DNA from: JAFGOG01 sp034429215
GTDB taxonomy: Bacteria; Chloroflexota; Anaerolineae; JAAYZQ01
DNA: 58,446 nt
Reading direction: 5' to 3'
NCBI GenBank assembly: GCA_034429215.1
Contig: DAOUGI010000015.1
Span: 1 to 58,446, forward strand
Shown here one piece after another: positions 1-8,541 of this stretch; position 1 is the first letter of the stretch; each line of letters opens with the position of its first letter. The position numbers were made by a program, and so were the translations under genes. The notes beneath the pieces were generated by a model. It made no database searches, was not told the DNA's origin, and saw only the letters and a list, made by a program, of their open reading frames with translations.

Positions 1-132
1 GCCATCCGGCCCCCTTTTTCGTCCCCTCCCCTGCTCACCTAATTCGGCCAAAGGCTGATCAAAGATCGTGGCCCGTAACACGGGAGAGGGCAGTCGGTTT
101 CTCCGGTTGTTCTATTCCGTTTTCTGTGCCTA

Positions 133-597
133 TTACTGCACTGACCCTTCCAAGGCATGTGCGAGCTCCCGGCCTACCTGTTCGTCAGACAGGAAGATCT
201 GGACCATGACTAGCCCGCAGCTGAAGGCATAGGCATACCCTCCTTTCATTCGGCCGTCTAGGGTGTTGACAGCACGAGCGGATTGCTGAGCAGTGCTGAC
301 TTTGGTATACTGGGCGGCCAACACGCTGAAGGATTTGCCTTCAACCTCCAATGTGAACCTCAGACCATATTCCGGACCTGCCATGGGTCCCGGGAAATCG
401 TTTGTAGTCCTTACATTACGGACTGAATAACCGGCAGCCTGTAATGCCTCAACCGCTAACTCCGGGGTAAGCTTAGTTTGGGTCAGTGCCATTTGCCGTT
501 CCTTGTATATCCAGATCCCCAGACCTAATGCGCATAATCCCAGAAGTGCTAACCCTAACGCAAGCAGCACCTTGTGACTCCAAGCGCGGTCACTCAC
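133..597 (-). CDS. Small membrane-anchored protein downstream of orphan RHS tip
   Basis: A protein of 154 residues that I do not recognise. An N-terminal hydrophobic helix (about residues 9-29) is followed by a soluble domain of about 115 residues, so it is probably anchored in the membrane facing outward. I chose the GTG start because GGAGGAGG lies 7 bases before it (605-612); a longer reading from 651 has no ribosome site. It is the first gene after the orphan RHS C-terminal tip (stop at 698) on the same strand, the position where RHS systems usually keep an immunity gene. That role is only inferred from position. Confidence 0.6.
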   Translation of the reverse strand: MSDRAWSHKVLLALGLALLGLCALGLGIWIYKERQMALTQTKLTPELAVEALQAAGYSVRNVRTTNDFPGPMAGPEYGLRFTLEVEGKSFSVLAAQYTKVSTAQQSARAVNTLDGRMKGGYAYAFSCGLVMVQIFLSDEQVGRELAHALEGSVQ

Positions 598-697
598 TAT
601 AAAACCTCCTCCGTGCAGCATCGGCGAGAAGGCGGCAAGGAACCAGCCCAATGCGACGTTGCATCGCAGTCGGACTTTGCCGTCTCATCAGTTCACC

Positions 698-1493
698 CTA
701 CTGTGGTTCATACGGTCGATAGGCAAAAGGCCACGGAATTGTTAGATTCACTGTGAGAGGCTTTTCGATTCTCCCCAACAGGTACGGGCACATAACCACA
801 TGAGCTGTTCCGCTATAGGTCTTGCCATCGCCATTGTAGGGCACTTCAATGGCAAACCCATGGCTGTTCAAATCGCCTGGAAGAACATCTACAAAGCCGT
901 CATCCCAGTACTGGGCCTTCCAAAATTGCATTGGTTTGGAGGATGCGTAAACGGTTATGCCGAAGGTGTCCGCGATCTGCTGTGCCAGAGGCGACCTGCC
1001 AACGTTGCACGCCTTGATATTCATCTCAGCATCTAGAGCGAACCGATCTTGTAGGTTCAGTCCTTCAAGATCCTCTGACGTGAACTGGTTTGTTCCGACG
1101 TCGCCGCTGCTCAGCTGCAAGCCACCTCCCGGCGCTTCTCTTTCCTCTCTGCCCCAACCGTGGGAGAAGATGTACATCTGTTCGATCTCACTCGTATCGC
1201 TGCCTGCAATAGCGTCTATCACCTGGTCATCTGTACTCACCGCCATGAAAAGAATATCATCCATGGAGTACCCCATGTCCAGGAATACCTGCAACTGCGT
1301 GTACGCGGCCGCGTAGAAAGCATCAGTGTTGTCATAGGTGCCGTAGAGGATGATAACCTTCTCGAAACCGTAGGGGTCGATGTACTTCAGGGCGTTGTTA
1401 TCGACGTACGAGTATCTGTTGAAACTTTGCGGATTGGTGGGATCTGGTATAATGGAGTCCGGGCTGATCCAACGGCCGAGCTCAGAACACTTA
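698..1493 (-). pseudogene. Orphan RHS C-terminal tip with clan CD-like His/Cys dyad
   Basis: The reading frame is open from about 1493 and begins inside an RHS core: the translation holds the core end ELGRWISPDSIIPDP, then NRYSYVDNNALKYIDPYG, and then a variable domain of about 210 residues. Bases 1388-1480 closely resemble 5281-5370 of the large rhs gene. The variable domain carries IFSHGWG and, about 60 residues later, IKACNVG, the two-block pattern (hydrophobic strand then HG, hydrophobic strand then AC) of clan CD cysteine peptidases such as caspases. There is no upstream core or start codon, so this is a displaced tip or remnant; the break lies next to the recombinase module. The peptidase assignment is an inference from two short motifs. 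Confidence 0.6.
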
Positions 1494-1504
1494 TATTAAC
1501 CGGG

Positions 1505-1556
1505 CCCATTCTGGCTCGGCAGTTGGTAAGGAGCGGCCTCCTGGGAGTAGAATGGG
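1505..1556. repeat. Nested inverted repeats before the recombinase pair
   Basis: CCCATTCT at 1505-1512 is inverted as AGAATGGG at 1549-1556. Inside lies a second hairpin, AGGAG at 1529-1533 and CTCCT at 1538-1542 with a 4-base loop. The element sits between the truncation point of the RHS tip and the start of the first recombinase. It could be a recombination site or a leader structure controlling recombinase expression. Confidence 0.45.
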
Positions 1557-1598
1557 GGAGTGCAGTCCAACCCATACCACTCCACAGGAGGTGATCTC

Positions 1599-2459
1599 AT
1601 GCTAACCGAGATCAAACGCTTTGTCAACTGGCTGCGTCGCCGCAACCCCGACGCCCGCACCTGGCGCGACTACCGTTGCGACCTCAGGCAGCTCATCGCC
1701 GTCATCGGAGACCGCCCACCCGAGGCCGTCACCTTTCGCGACATCGACCACTTTGTGGCCCACCAGGTTGCCCGTGGCCTGCAACCGGCCACCGTCAACC
1801 GCCGACTGGCGGCCGTCACCTCGCTCTACACCTTCCTGGCTGACGATGATCCGGGCCTGGTGTGCCCGGTGCTGCCCCACCGCCACGCTCTCACCGAGCG
1901 GCAGCGCCTGCCCCGTCCCATCCAGGAAGAGGAGCTGCAAAAGCTGTTCGCCGCGATTGACAGCCCTCGCGACCAGGCCATGTTCCTGCTGATGTTAAGG
2001 TGCGGCCTGAGAATCTCAGAGGTCGCCTGCCTGCAAATGGCCGACCTCTACCTGGAGGAGCGACCTCCGCGCCTGGTGGCCCACGGCAAGGGCTCCAAGG
2101 AACGCTCGGTCTACCTTTCGCCCCAGGCCGAGCGCGCTCTGCGGACCTACCTCGCCGAGCGCCCCGCCCTGCCGTCCGACTACGTCTTTCTCAGCTACCT
2201 CGGCGACGGCCTGTCGACCACTGCCATCCACAAGCGGCTGATGGCCTACCGCGAGCGGGCCGGCGTCCAGGTCAGCGCCCATCGCTTACGGCATTCCTTC
2301 GCCAACGACCTACTGTCGGCCGACATGCCGGTGACCAGCATCCAGAAGCTGCTGGGCCACCGCTGGCTGGAGACCACCCAGATCTACGTCGCTGCCAATG
2401 ACCGCCAGGTGCAGGCCGACTACTATGCAGCATGCACCCGACTGGAGGGCTGGCAATGA
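1599..2459 (+). CDS. Tyrosine recombinase A (XerC/D-type integrase)
   Basis: Site-specific tyrosine recombinase of 286 residues. Residues 1-90 are the core-binding (SAM-like) domain and about 105-280 the catalytic domain. All catalytic residues are visible: R138 (GLRISEV), K167 (GKGSKE), H228 and R231 (HRLRH), H254 (LLGH) and the nucleophile Y263 (QIYVAA). The ATG was chosen for the AGGAGGTG site 7 bases upstream. Its stop overlaps the next recombinase start (ATGA), so the two are translationally coupled. Its length suits a stand-alone recombinase. The neighbourhood of broken RHS genes suggests a mobile module rather than the chromosome-dimer resolution pair, but no element ends could be fixed. 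Confidence 0.9.
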   Translation: MLTEIKRFVNWLRRRNPDARTWRDYRCDLRQLIAVIGDRPPEAVTFRDIDHFVAHQVARGLQPATVNRRLAAVTSLYTFLADDDPGLVCPVLPHRHALTERQRLPRPIQEEELQKLFAAIDSPRDQAMFLLMLRCGLRISEVACLQMADLYLEERPPRLVAHGKGSKERSVYLSPQAERALRTYLAERPALPSDYVFLSYLGDGLSTTAIHKRLMAYRERAGVQVSAHRLRHSFANDLLSADMPVTSIQKLLGHRWLETTQIYVAANDRQVQADYYAACTRLEGWQ

Positions 2460-4105
2460 GCCCGCCGGTCAAGGCTACCACTGCCGCGCAGCGCTACGAC
2501 GGCAACCGCCACTACACCCGCGACAGCCGCCTGCCACCCGGCTGCCCGGTGCCACAACCCACGGCCGCCTGGCCACCCGAGAACGTCGCCCTGCTGGAGC
2601 ATTACCGCGAATGGCTGCTGAGCGGCGGCGCCAGCCCGAAGGAAGTGTATCATCTGTACATCCCGATGGCCGGTCACGCCCTGGGCCTGAACCTGAAACC
2701 CCATCCCGAGCTCGACCTCGACGCCGACCTGGAGCGGGCGCTCGATTACGTCAAAGCCAAGGGCTCCAGCGCCGAGTGGACCGACATGTGCCGCGTGGCC
2801 CTGGAAAGGTTCCGCCGCTTCCTACGCCAGCAGCGCGGCGAGCCGGAGCCGGAGCTGCCCGCCGGCAGCCTGGCCTACTACCAGACCGGCCTGCCCGACT
2901 GGTTGGTGGAGCAGTTCACCCGTTACCAGCACGTCTGCCAGCGCAACTGGCGGCCGGCCCGCCTGGACGAGCTGACCCGCCGCTTCTGGGGCGGCCACAC
3001 CCGGCTGTGGCGCTGGTTGGTGGAGCGCTATCCGATCCGGCAGCTCAGCGACGTCAAGCGGCAGCACCTGCTTGACTACGTGGATCACCGCCTGACGGCG
3101 GGCTATGCCGTGTCGGGGATCAACGGCGACCTGCGCAGCTTCCACGCGTTTCTGCTTTTCCTGCAGGCCCAGGAGATCCCGGTGCCTCAGGCGCTGCTGC
3201 GGGTGCCGAGCCTGAAGCAGCCTGACACCTTGCCCAAGTTCTTGACCGACGAGCAGGTGCGGGCCGTGCGCGACGACCTGGAAACCCGAGTCATCGTCCA
3301 CGCCGGCGATCCCGTCCGGTGGCGCGACGCGCTGCTCGACCGGGCGGCCTTCTACCTCCTGTGGCAGGGCGGGCTGCGGTTCGGCGAGCTGGAAGAGCTG
3401 CGCCTCGACGATCTGGACCTGCCTGGCCGGAAGCTGATGGTGCGCAAGGGCAAGGGCCAGAGCGACAGGGCGGTGTACCTGACCGACACGACGGTGCAGG
3501 CAGTGCGGGCCTACCTGGCTGTGCGCGGCCTGGGCACGAGCGACCACCTGTTCCTGTACCGCAACCTGCCGCTGTGCAAGGACCTGGTGCGCAGCCGGCT
3601 GAAGGCCGCTGGCGAGCGGGTGGGCGTCAAGATGTACCCCCATCGCCTGAGGCACACCTGCGCCACTCAGTTGTTGAACGCCGGCTGCCGGGTGACCTCG
3701 ATCCAGAAGTTCCTGGGCCACAAGCGCCTCAACTCGACGATGATCTACGCCCGCGTGCACGACCAGACGGTGGCCGAAGACTACTACTCGGCCATGGAGC
3801 GGGTCGAGCAGCGGCTGGACGTTGCCCCTCCCACGGCGCCGACGGCTGAGGGCAACGGCAAACAGCCGCTGAATGACGGCGAGCGGGAGCAGATCCTGGA
3901 CCTGGCCGGGCAGTTGGCCGAGCCGGAGCTGAGCGTGGAATTGCGGTTGGGCCTGGTGGAATGCCTACGCCAGTTACTGGACCGCCGGCTGCCCGCCGAG
4001 TGCGAGAACACCCCCACCCCAAATGAAAACGGAAGGTGGCCGCGGGCACCTCCCGCCCGATTCCCGCAGCGGGAATCGTCTCCCGCTTCCTCTTGGGCTG
4101 GCTAA
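2456..4105 (+). CDS. Tyrosine recombinase B with extended N-terminus
   Basis: Second tyrosine recombinase, 549 residues, starting in the ATGA overlap with recombinase A. Roughly 240 residues with two possible SAM-like DNA-binding segments precede the catalytic domain. Catalytic residues seen: R308 (GGLRFGE), a KGKG lysine, H396 and R399 (HRLRH), H422 (FLGH) and nucleophile Y431 (MIYARV). After the catalytic domain come about 110 further residues, the last 40 low in complexity and crossing a 21-bp palindrome (4058-4078), so the natural C-terminus may have been altered. Coupled recombinases of unequal size are typical of elements that need two different subunits at the crossover. Confidence 0.88.
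   Translation: MSPPVKATTAAQRYDGNRHYTRDSRLPPGCPVPQPTAAWPPENVALLEHYREWLLSGGASPKEVYHLYIPMAGHALGLNLKPHPELDLDADLERALDYVKAKGSSAEWTDMCRVALERFRRFLRQQRGEPEPELPAGSLAYYQTGLPDWLVEQFTRYQHVCQRNWRPARLDELTRRFWGGHTRLWRWLVERYPIRQLSDVKRQHLLDYVDHRLTAGYAVSGINGDLRSFHAFLLFLQAQEIPVPQALLRVPSLKQPDTLPKFLTDEQVRAVRDDLETRVIVHAGDPVRWRDALLDRAAFYLLWQGGLRFGELEELRLDDLDLPGRKLMVRKGKGQSDRAVYLTDTTVQAVRAYLAVRGLGTSDHLFLYRNLPLCKDLVRSRLKAAGERVGVKMYPHRLRHTCATQLLNAGCRVTSIQKFLGHKRLNSTMIYARVHDQTVAEDYYSAMERVEQRLDVAPPTAPTAEGNGKQPLNDGEREQILDLAGQLAEPELSVELRLGLVECLRQLLDRRLPAECENTPTPNENGRWPRAPPARFPQRESSPASSWAG
4058..4078. repeat. 21-bp palindrome at the end of recombinase B
   Basis: Two 10-base arms, CGATTCCCGC and GCGGGAATCG, flank a single A at 4068. 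The palindrome lies within the last codons of recombinase B. It has no T tract, so it is not an obvious terminator; a recombinase binding site or a mobile-element end is possible. Confidence 0.5.
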
Positions 4106-4150
4106 TACTGCAGCAATCCCGAAAAATGTCAGGTTTTTCACAGTCCCTAG

Positions 4151-4537
4151 TCACCTCTCAAAGGCGTCCTTTAGAGGCGGCTCACACCCTGCAAAATAGC
4201 CTGGAATGTCCAGAAAGTAGCTCTCGAAAGTTCCCAAATGGTCAACGATGAGTTGTCCATCCCGTAGCTTGGAGGAAATGGCCACAATTGTGACTTCGCC
4301 CCGATCCTTTGGCCCATACAAGAATATGTCCTGGACAGCACCGCTGGGGTATCTGCACTCGGAATGGTACCAAGCGTCCGAGAGTGCCCGCAACACTCGT
4401 TCGCGCTCATCTCCCTCATGGACACGCGACAGGATCGCTTCGTAATCTACCGGCTCAGCGTGAGAAACGCATCCCGACAAGAGCATTCCTGCCAGGGCCA
4501 GCAACATATACACAATCAGACGGTTGGTGTGTTTCAC
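4151..4537 (-). CDS. Small lipoprotein downstream of rhs
   Basis: A predicted lipoprotein of 128 residues with a signal peptide ending in the lipobox LLSGC (lipidated Cys 23), followed by a compact domain of about 105 residues that I do not recognise. The GTG start places a charged n-region (KHTNR) directly before the hydrophobic stretch; GGGAG lies about 10 bases upstream. It begins 20 bases after the stop of the large rhs gene on the same strand. That position fits an RHS-associated immunity or partner protein exported to the membrane; the role is inferred from position only. The mature part holds two more cysteines. Confidence 0.6.
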   Translation of the reverse strand: MKHTNRLIVYMLLALAGMLLSGCVSHAEPVDYEAILSRVHEGDERERVLRALSDAWYHSECRYPSGAVQDIFLYGPKDRGEVTIVAISSKLRDGQLIVDHLGTFESYFLDIPGYFAGCEPPLKDAFER

Positions 4538-4557
4538 TTCCCAGTCTCCCGGCCCCT

Positions 4558-7548
4558 TCACTGGCTTACTTGAAGAGGCATTAGCTGCCAAGCCTTCTGT
4601 AACATGCTGGGTGATCGAGGAGGCAGTAGGCCATGGCTCATGTACTTCCCCATGTTGGCGCCAATGGCTCCGAGACCTAGATCAGCATGACAGTTTGCAT
4701 CGCACTGAAGAAAATCCCGAATAGTATCCACACGTTCTCGGACTGCATTGACACGACGTCCGAGGAATCCGCCCATGAAATACCCCAAGTTCACTGTCCA
4801 GGCCCAGTGGTGAACATTCCCACCCTCATCTGTTCCAGTCAACTCGGCTGGCAACCCGTTGCGTCCAATTGAGACAAAATGACGGACAACTCCTCCGGTG
4901 ACAGCTCCAACCCAACCCGACTCAAAGCGGCTGCGAAGGCCGCCGAAAAGTGAGCCGATATCTCGTATGAAGGCCTCGGTCTCCCCTTTCTTGTACCAAC
5001 TTGCCATGCTTCCGATGGCCCCTGGCATGGCCGACCAGTCACGTCCTCCGGGTATGTTGTCAAACAGGTCATTCAGTGCTTCCGTACGGAGTTGCCCATC
5101 AGCAGTATACAAGGCATTCCAGATGTCGCTGTTCCACTCACCGGGGAATGCGATCGAGAACAGGCGGATTAGCATGTCCTCAGGGGTTGGATCACGACCG
5201 TGAATCTTGCGAAACTCCGCCTGCCAGGCGGCGTCCAAAGGGTCGTGGCCAGAGGGGTCAACGAATTTGAGTGGATTTCCGAGGCAGTACGAATACCTGT
5301 TCAAACTTTGCGCATTGGCAGGATCTGGTATAATGGTATCTGGACTGACGAACCGGTCAATATAAGGGTCATACATTCTCGCGCCCATGGCGTACAACTT
5401 AATGTAAGAGTCAAGCCGCTGCCCTGCAAACCGGTAATCGGTTTGTAAGGTACCATTCTCCCAGCGCACCCCGCCGTAGGGATAGTGCCGGCTCTCGGAG
5501 ACAGTCATCACCTGGTCGTTCTGGACTGTGAGCACCACGCTGGTGGTGCCCAGGTGATCGCCCGCGATGTAATATACCACACCTCCCTTCTTCATGGCAA
5601 CCCGCTGACCGTTGAAGTAGTAGTACTTGGTGCTGATCAGCCCGGTCACCGGCGCGGCGATGCTGCGCTCCGTGGTCGTGCCGTCGCCCAGTTGGCCGCA
5701 GGCGTTGTAGCCAACCGCCCAGGCCACCTGGTCGTTCTTGCGCGCCAGACTGTGAGAGCCGCCGCCCGCCACAGCCGTAATCCCCGATAGGTCGCTGGCC
5801 TGCACCGGGCTGCTGCGGTTGGTGGTCGTGCCATCTCCCAGTTGGCCGTGGTCGTTGCGGCCCCAAGCCCACACCGTCCCATCGCTCTTGCGCGCCAGGC
5901 TGTGATAGCGGCCCGCCGCCAGGGCAGTCACCCCCCCCGGGCCGCCGATCCGCACCGGAGTGCTGCTGTCTGTGGTCGTGCCGTCGCCCAGTTGCCCGTA
6001 GGTGTTGTCACCCCAGGCCCAAGCGCTCCCATCCATCCTTGTCGCCAGGCTGTGATGCCCGCCCACCGACACACTCGTCACTCCGGCCAGGATGCAGACC
6101 ACCGGGGTATGCTGTTCGGTCGTCGTGCCGTCGCCCAGTTGGCCCTTCTGGTTGGAGCCCCAGGCACGCAACGTCAGGTCGGCCTTGAGTGCCAGACTGT
6201 GGTACCACCCGGCCGCCACTTTGCTCACCCCCGACAGGCTGTAAACCGGCACCGGCTCGCTGCGATTTGTGGTCGCCCCATCCCCCAGTTGGCCGTGGTC
6301 GTTCAGACCCCAGGCCCACACCGTGCCGTCGCTTTTCAACGCCAGGTTGTGGCCATTGCCAACGGAGATGGCCGTCACGCCGGTCAGTCCGTTGACGGGG
6401 GCCGGCGTGCTGTGGCTGGTGGTCGTGCCGTCGCCCAATTGCCCGTAGGTGTTGTCACCCCAGGCCCACACCGTGCCGTCGCTTTTCAGCGCCAGGCTGT
6501 GGCGGGCCCCACCCCCGACGGCGATCACTCCTGATAGGCCACTAACCTGCACTGGGGTAGTGCGGTTGGTCGTCGTCCCGTCACCCAACTGACCCCACTG
6601 GTTATAGCCCCACGCCGCCACCGTCCCGTCAGTGGTGATCGCCAGGCTGTGTAGGTTGCCGCCAGCCAGGGCTGTGGTCGACGGCTTCAACTCGTATTGG
6701 TTACCCACGTAGACGGTCGTGCCGGACGGTCCAACTTTTTTGACCAGCGTCCCGTTGCCGTCGTAGGTAAAGCTCGTCGTTTGGTTATCGGCCGTGACCG
6801 ACGCCAGCCGGTTGTCGGTGTCCCATGTCTGAGTATAGGTGACTCCGGTCGCCTCCAGGCGGCGGCTGATCATGTTGCCGTTATAGTCATAGCTGAAGGA
6901 GCCGCCGCTGCCGGTGCCGGTGACGGCGTGCGGCCGAGGCTGGCCGGCGGCAGGATAGGTGTAGATCACGCCATTGTTATTCGTCAAGTTTCCGGTGGTG
7001 GTGTAAGCATAGGTGTGGGTGTATGTCACCCACTCCCCCGCACCAGAGGCCGAGGCGCCGGTCAGGCGATCCAGGGGGTCATAGGTGAAGGTCTGCGTCT
7101 GCAACTTCTGTTGACCTGCAATCCAGCGCCGATCCTCGATCTGGGTCACATTGCCCACACCGTCATAGCCGTAGGTGAGCCTGCCCCACTTGTCCGGCCC
7201 GTCCGGCCCGGAACCGGGCCGGCCGATCCATATCTCGTGCAGCCGTTGGTCTTCATTGGCGCCGTCGTTATAGTCGTACTGGATCTGCAGGTCCAGGCCC
7301 GCTCCGCCGAAGGTCAACAGCTTGAGCTGGCCTGCGGCGGCATAGTCGGCCCCGTCCACGCAGGTGTAAGCCCCTGACCCGCTCAGTGTCTCCGGCAGCC
7401 CTTGGGCGTTGTAGCTCATGGTTGCCACTTCGCCGTCGGGATAGGTCGTCGTCGCCACCCGATCCATCGCGTCGTAAGTGTAGCCCAACGTGTAGGTGGC
7501 GCCGTCCAGCCTGAGCTGGTCCTGGATCGTCCGCCCCCGGTCGTCGTG
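4558..7548 (-). pseudogene. rhs 3' part: YD repeats, RCC1 propeller, RHS core, variable tip
   Basis: C-terminal portion, about 997 residues, of a large RHS/YD-repeat protein. Order from the break: YD repeats (DDRGRT..YTYDAMDR..FTYDPLDRLTG), seven RCC1-like repeats, the conserved RHS core (GDHLGTTSVVL, YRFAGQRLD, SPDTIIPDP, GNPLKFVDPSG) and a variable C-terminal domain of about 220 residues without a toxin fold that I recognise; it contains GNVHHWAW and a DLGLGAIGANMG segment. The frame hits a stop at 7549-7551, exactly where IS110-like sequence begins. The missing 5' half is at 8542-9831 on the same strand, so this is one gene split by an insertion. A small lipoprotein gene follows 20 bases after the stop. 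Confidence 0.85.
5638..6687 (-). repeat. Seven RCC1-type repeats inside the RHS core
   Basis: Seven units of about 50 residues, each built around AWGxNxxGQLGDGTTT, then a PV..GL.GV stretch and a GxxHSLA..DGTV stretch. Seven units are the number needed to close an RCC1 beta-propeller. The block is placed between YVGNQYE and KYYYFNGQRVAMKKG, two sequences that are normally adjacent in RHS cores. The repeat is coded at protein level; the DNA units are diverged, so the duplication is old. Confidence 0.88.
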
Positions 7549-7980
7549 TTAGTATGTGAGCTGCGAGTTCGAGGACAACCATGAGCTTGGGCCCTGGCCT
7601 AGCGGGACACAGCTTCTGGCGGCTAAACAGCAGCCGGTAAAGTCGGGTCGCCGGCCAAGCCCACGGTGTCGCGAACCACAAGCTCGCGAAGGTACCTGGG
7701 ACTTGCGGCCGGGCGCGTCTTGGGGCACACTCTTCCTGTTGAGGAACGGGAACGTGGGCTCCGGGGGCGCCACGTTGGGGCCAGTCGGGTACACCTATGG
7801 GAAGCTGCGAGCAAGCCCGCCGTCGTGTTTGACTGACCCGTTCGATTTCACTCAACTGGGAAGTCCTGCGCGGTGCCGTCCAGGGCAAGCCCGTGTCTGT
7901 GTGTGAAGTGCCGCCCTGCAAACGGACGCGCCCGGCCTGCCGGTCAGGAAGATCGGATTTCTTTAAAGGGAGGAACCGCA
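7548..7980 (+). ncRNA. IS110 left end, putative bridge-RNA region
   Basis: About 430 non-coding bases lie between the rhs break and the IS110 transposase start. In the IS110 family this segment encodes the bridge RNA. Two sequence signs agree. First, CGTCGTGTT at 7821-7829 repeats the bases at 7542-7550 that span the insertion junction, as expected of a target-binding guide. Second, a hairpin with stem CAGGGC (7881-7886) and GCCCTG (7913-7918), extended by CGTC (7877-7880) with GACG (7925-7928), encloses a 26-base loop holding a sequence around 7899-7912 that resembles the element's own end near 7551-7565, as expected of a donor-binding loop. Ends and folding are not proven. Confidence 0.45.
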
Positions 7981-8541
7981 ATGGCTGATTCACAGTCTAG
8001 TCCCAAGCGCTTTGTCGGTCTCGACGTGCACAAGCACTACCTCATTGCTGTTGCCGTTGACGCCGACAAGAACGAGGTGATGCCGCCCCGGCGTGTGCCC
8101 CTCACCTACCTGGACGACTGGGTACGCAAGAGCCTCACCCATAACGATGCCGTGGTGCTGGAGATGACGACCAACACCTTTCAGCTCTACGACGATCTCC
8201 TGCCCCACGTCCAGTCGGTCACGGTCGTTCACCCGCCGCACGTGGCGCTCATCACCCGCGCCCAGGTCATGACCGACAAGATCGCCGCCCGCACCCTGGC
8301 CCGCTTGCACGCCGCCGGCCTGCTGCCGCCCGTCTGGGTGCCACCGGATGACGTACGCGACCACCGGGCGCTGGTGGCCCAGCGGACCAAGATGATGCGT
8401 CTGGCCACCCAGGCCCGTAACCGCCTGCACGCCGTCCTGCACCGCCATCACCTCCAGCCACCCGAAGGCGATCTCTTCACGCCCGACAAGTGCGCCTGGT
8501 GGCTTGCATTGCCGATCTCGGCCCTGGAACGAGCCCGGGTC
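7981..8541 (+). pseudogene. IS110-family transposase, N-terminal fragment
   Basis: About 187 residues of an IS110 transposase. The RuvC-like DEDD half is recognisable: FVGLDVHKHY with the first Asp, VVLEMTTNTFQLYD with Glu, and a later DKIAARTLARL stretch holding a DEDD Asp, followed by the RNRLHAVLHRH helix. An SD site (GGGAGG) precedes the ATG. Identity with IS110 stops near SALERARV; from about 8541 the plus strand is simply antisense to rhs. The C-terminal Tnp domain with the catalytic serine is missing, so the element is dead. Rhs sequence that should lie between 7548 and 8542 is also missing, implying one deletion that removed the right end of the element and adjoining rhs. Confidence 0.85.

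Noticed and set aside
2822..3760. A 312-codon minus-strand frame as a gene
   Set aside because: It is antisense to recombinase B, whose catalytic residues and coupling to recombinase A are clear; the reverse frame is low in complexity and rich in Gln, His and Val as expected of a high-G+C shadow.
5638..6687. RCC1 block as a DNA tandem repeat or CRISPR
   Set aside because: The periodicity is in the protein; DNA units are diverged and there are no spacers.
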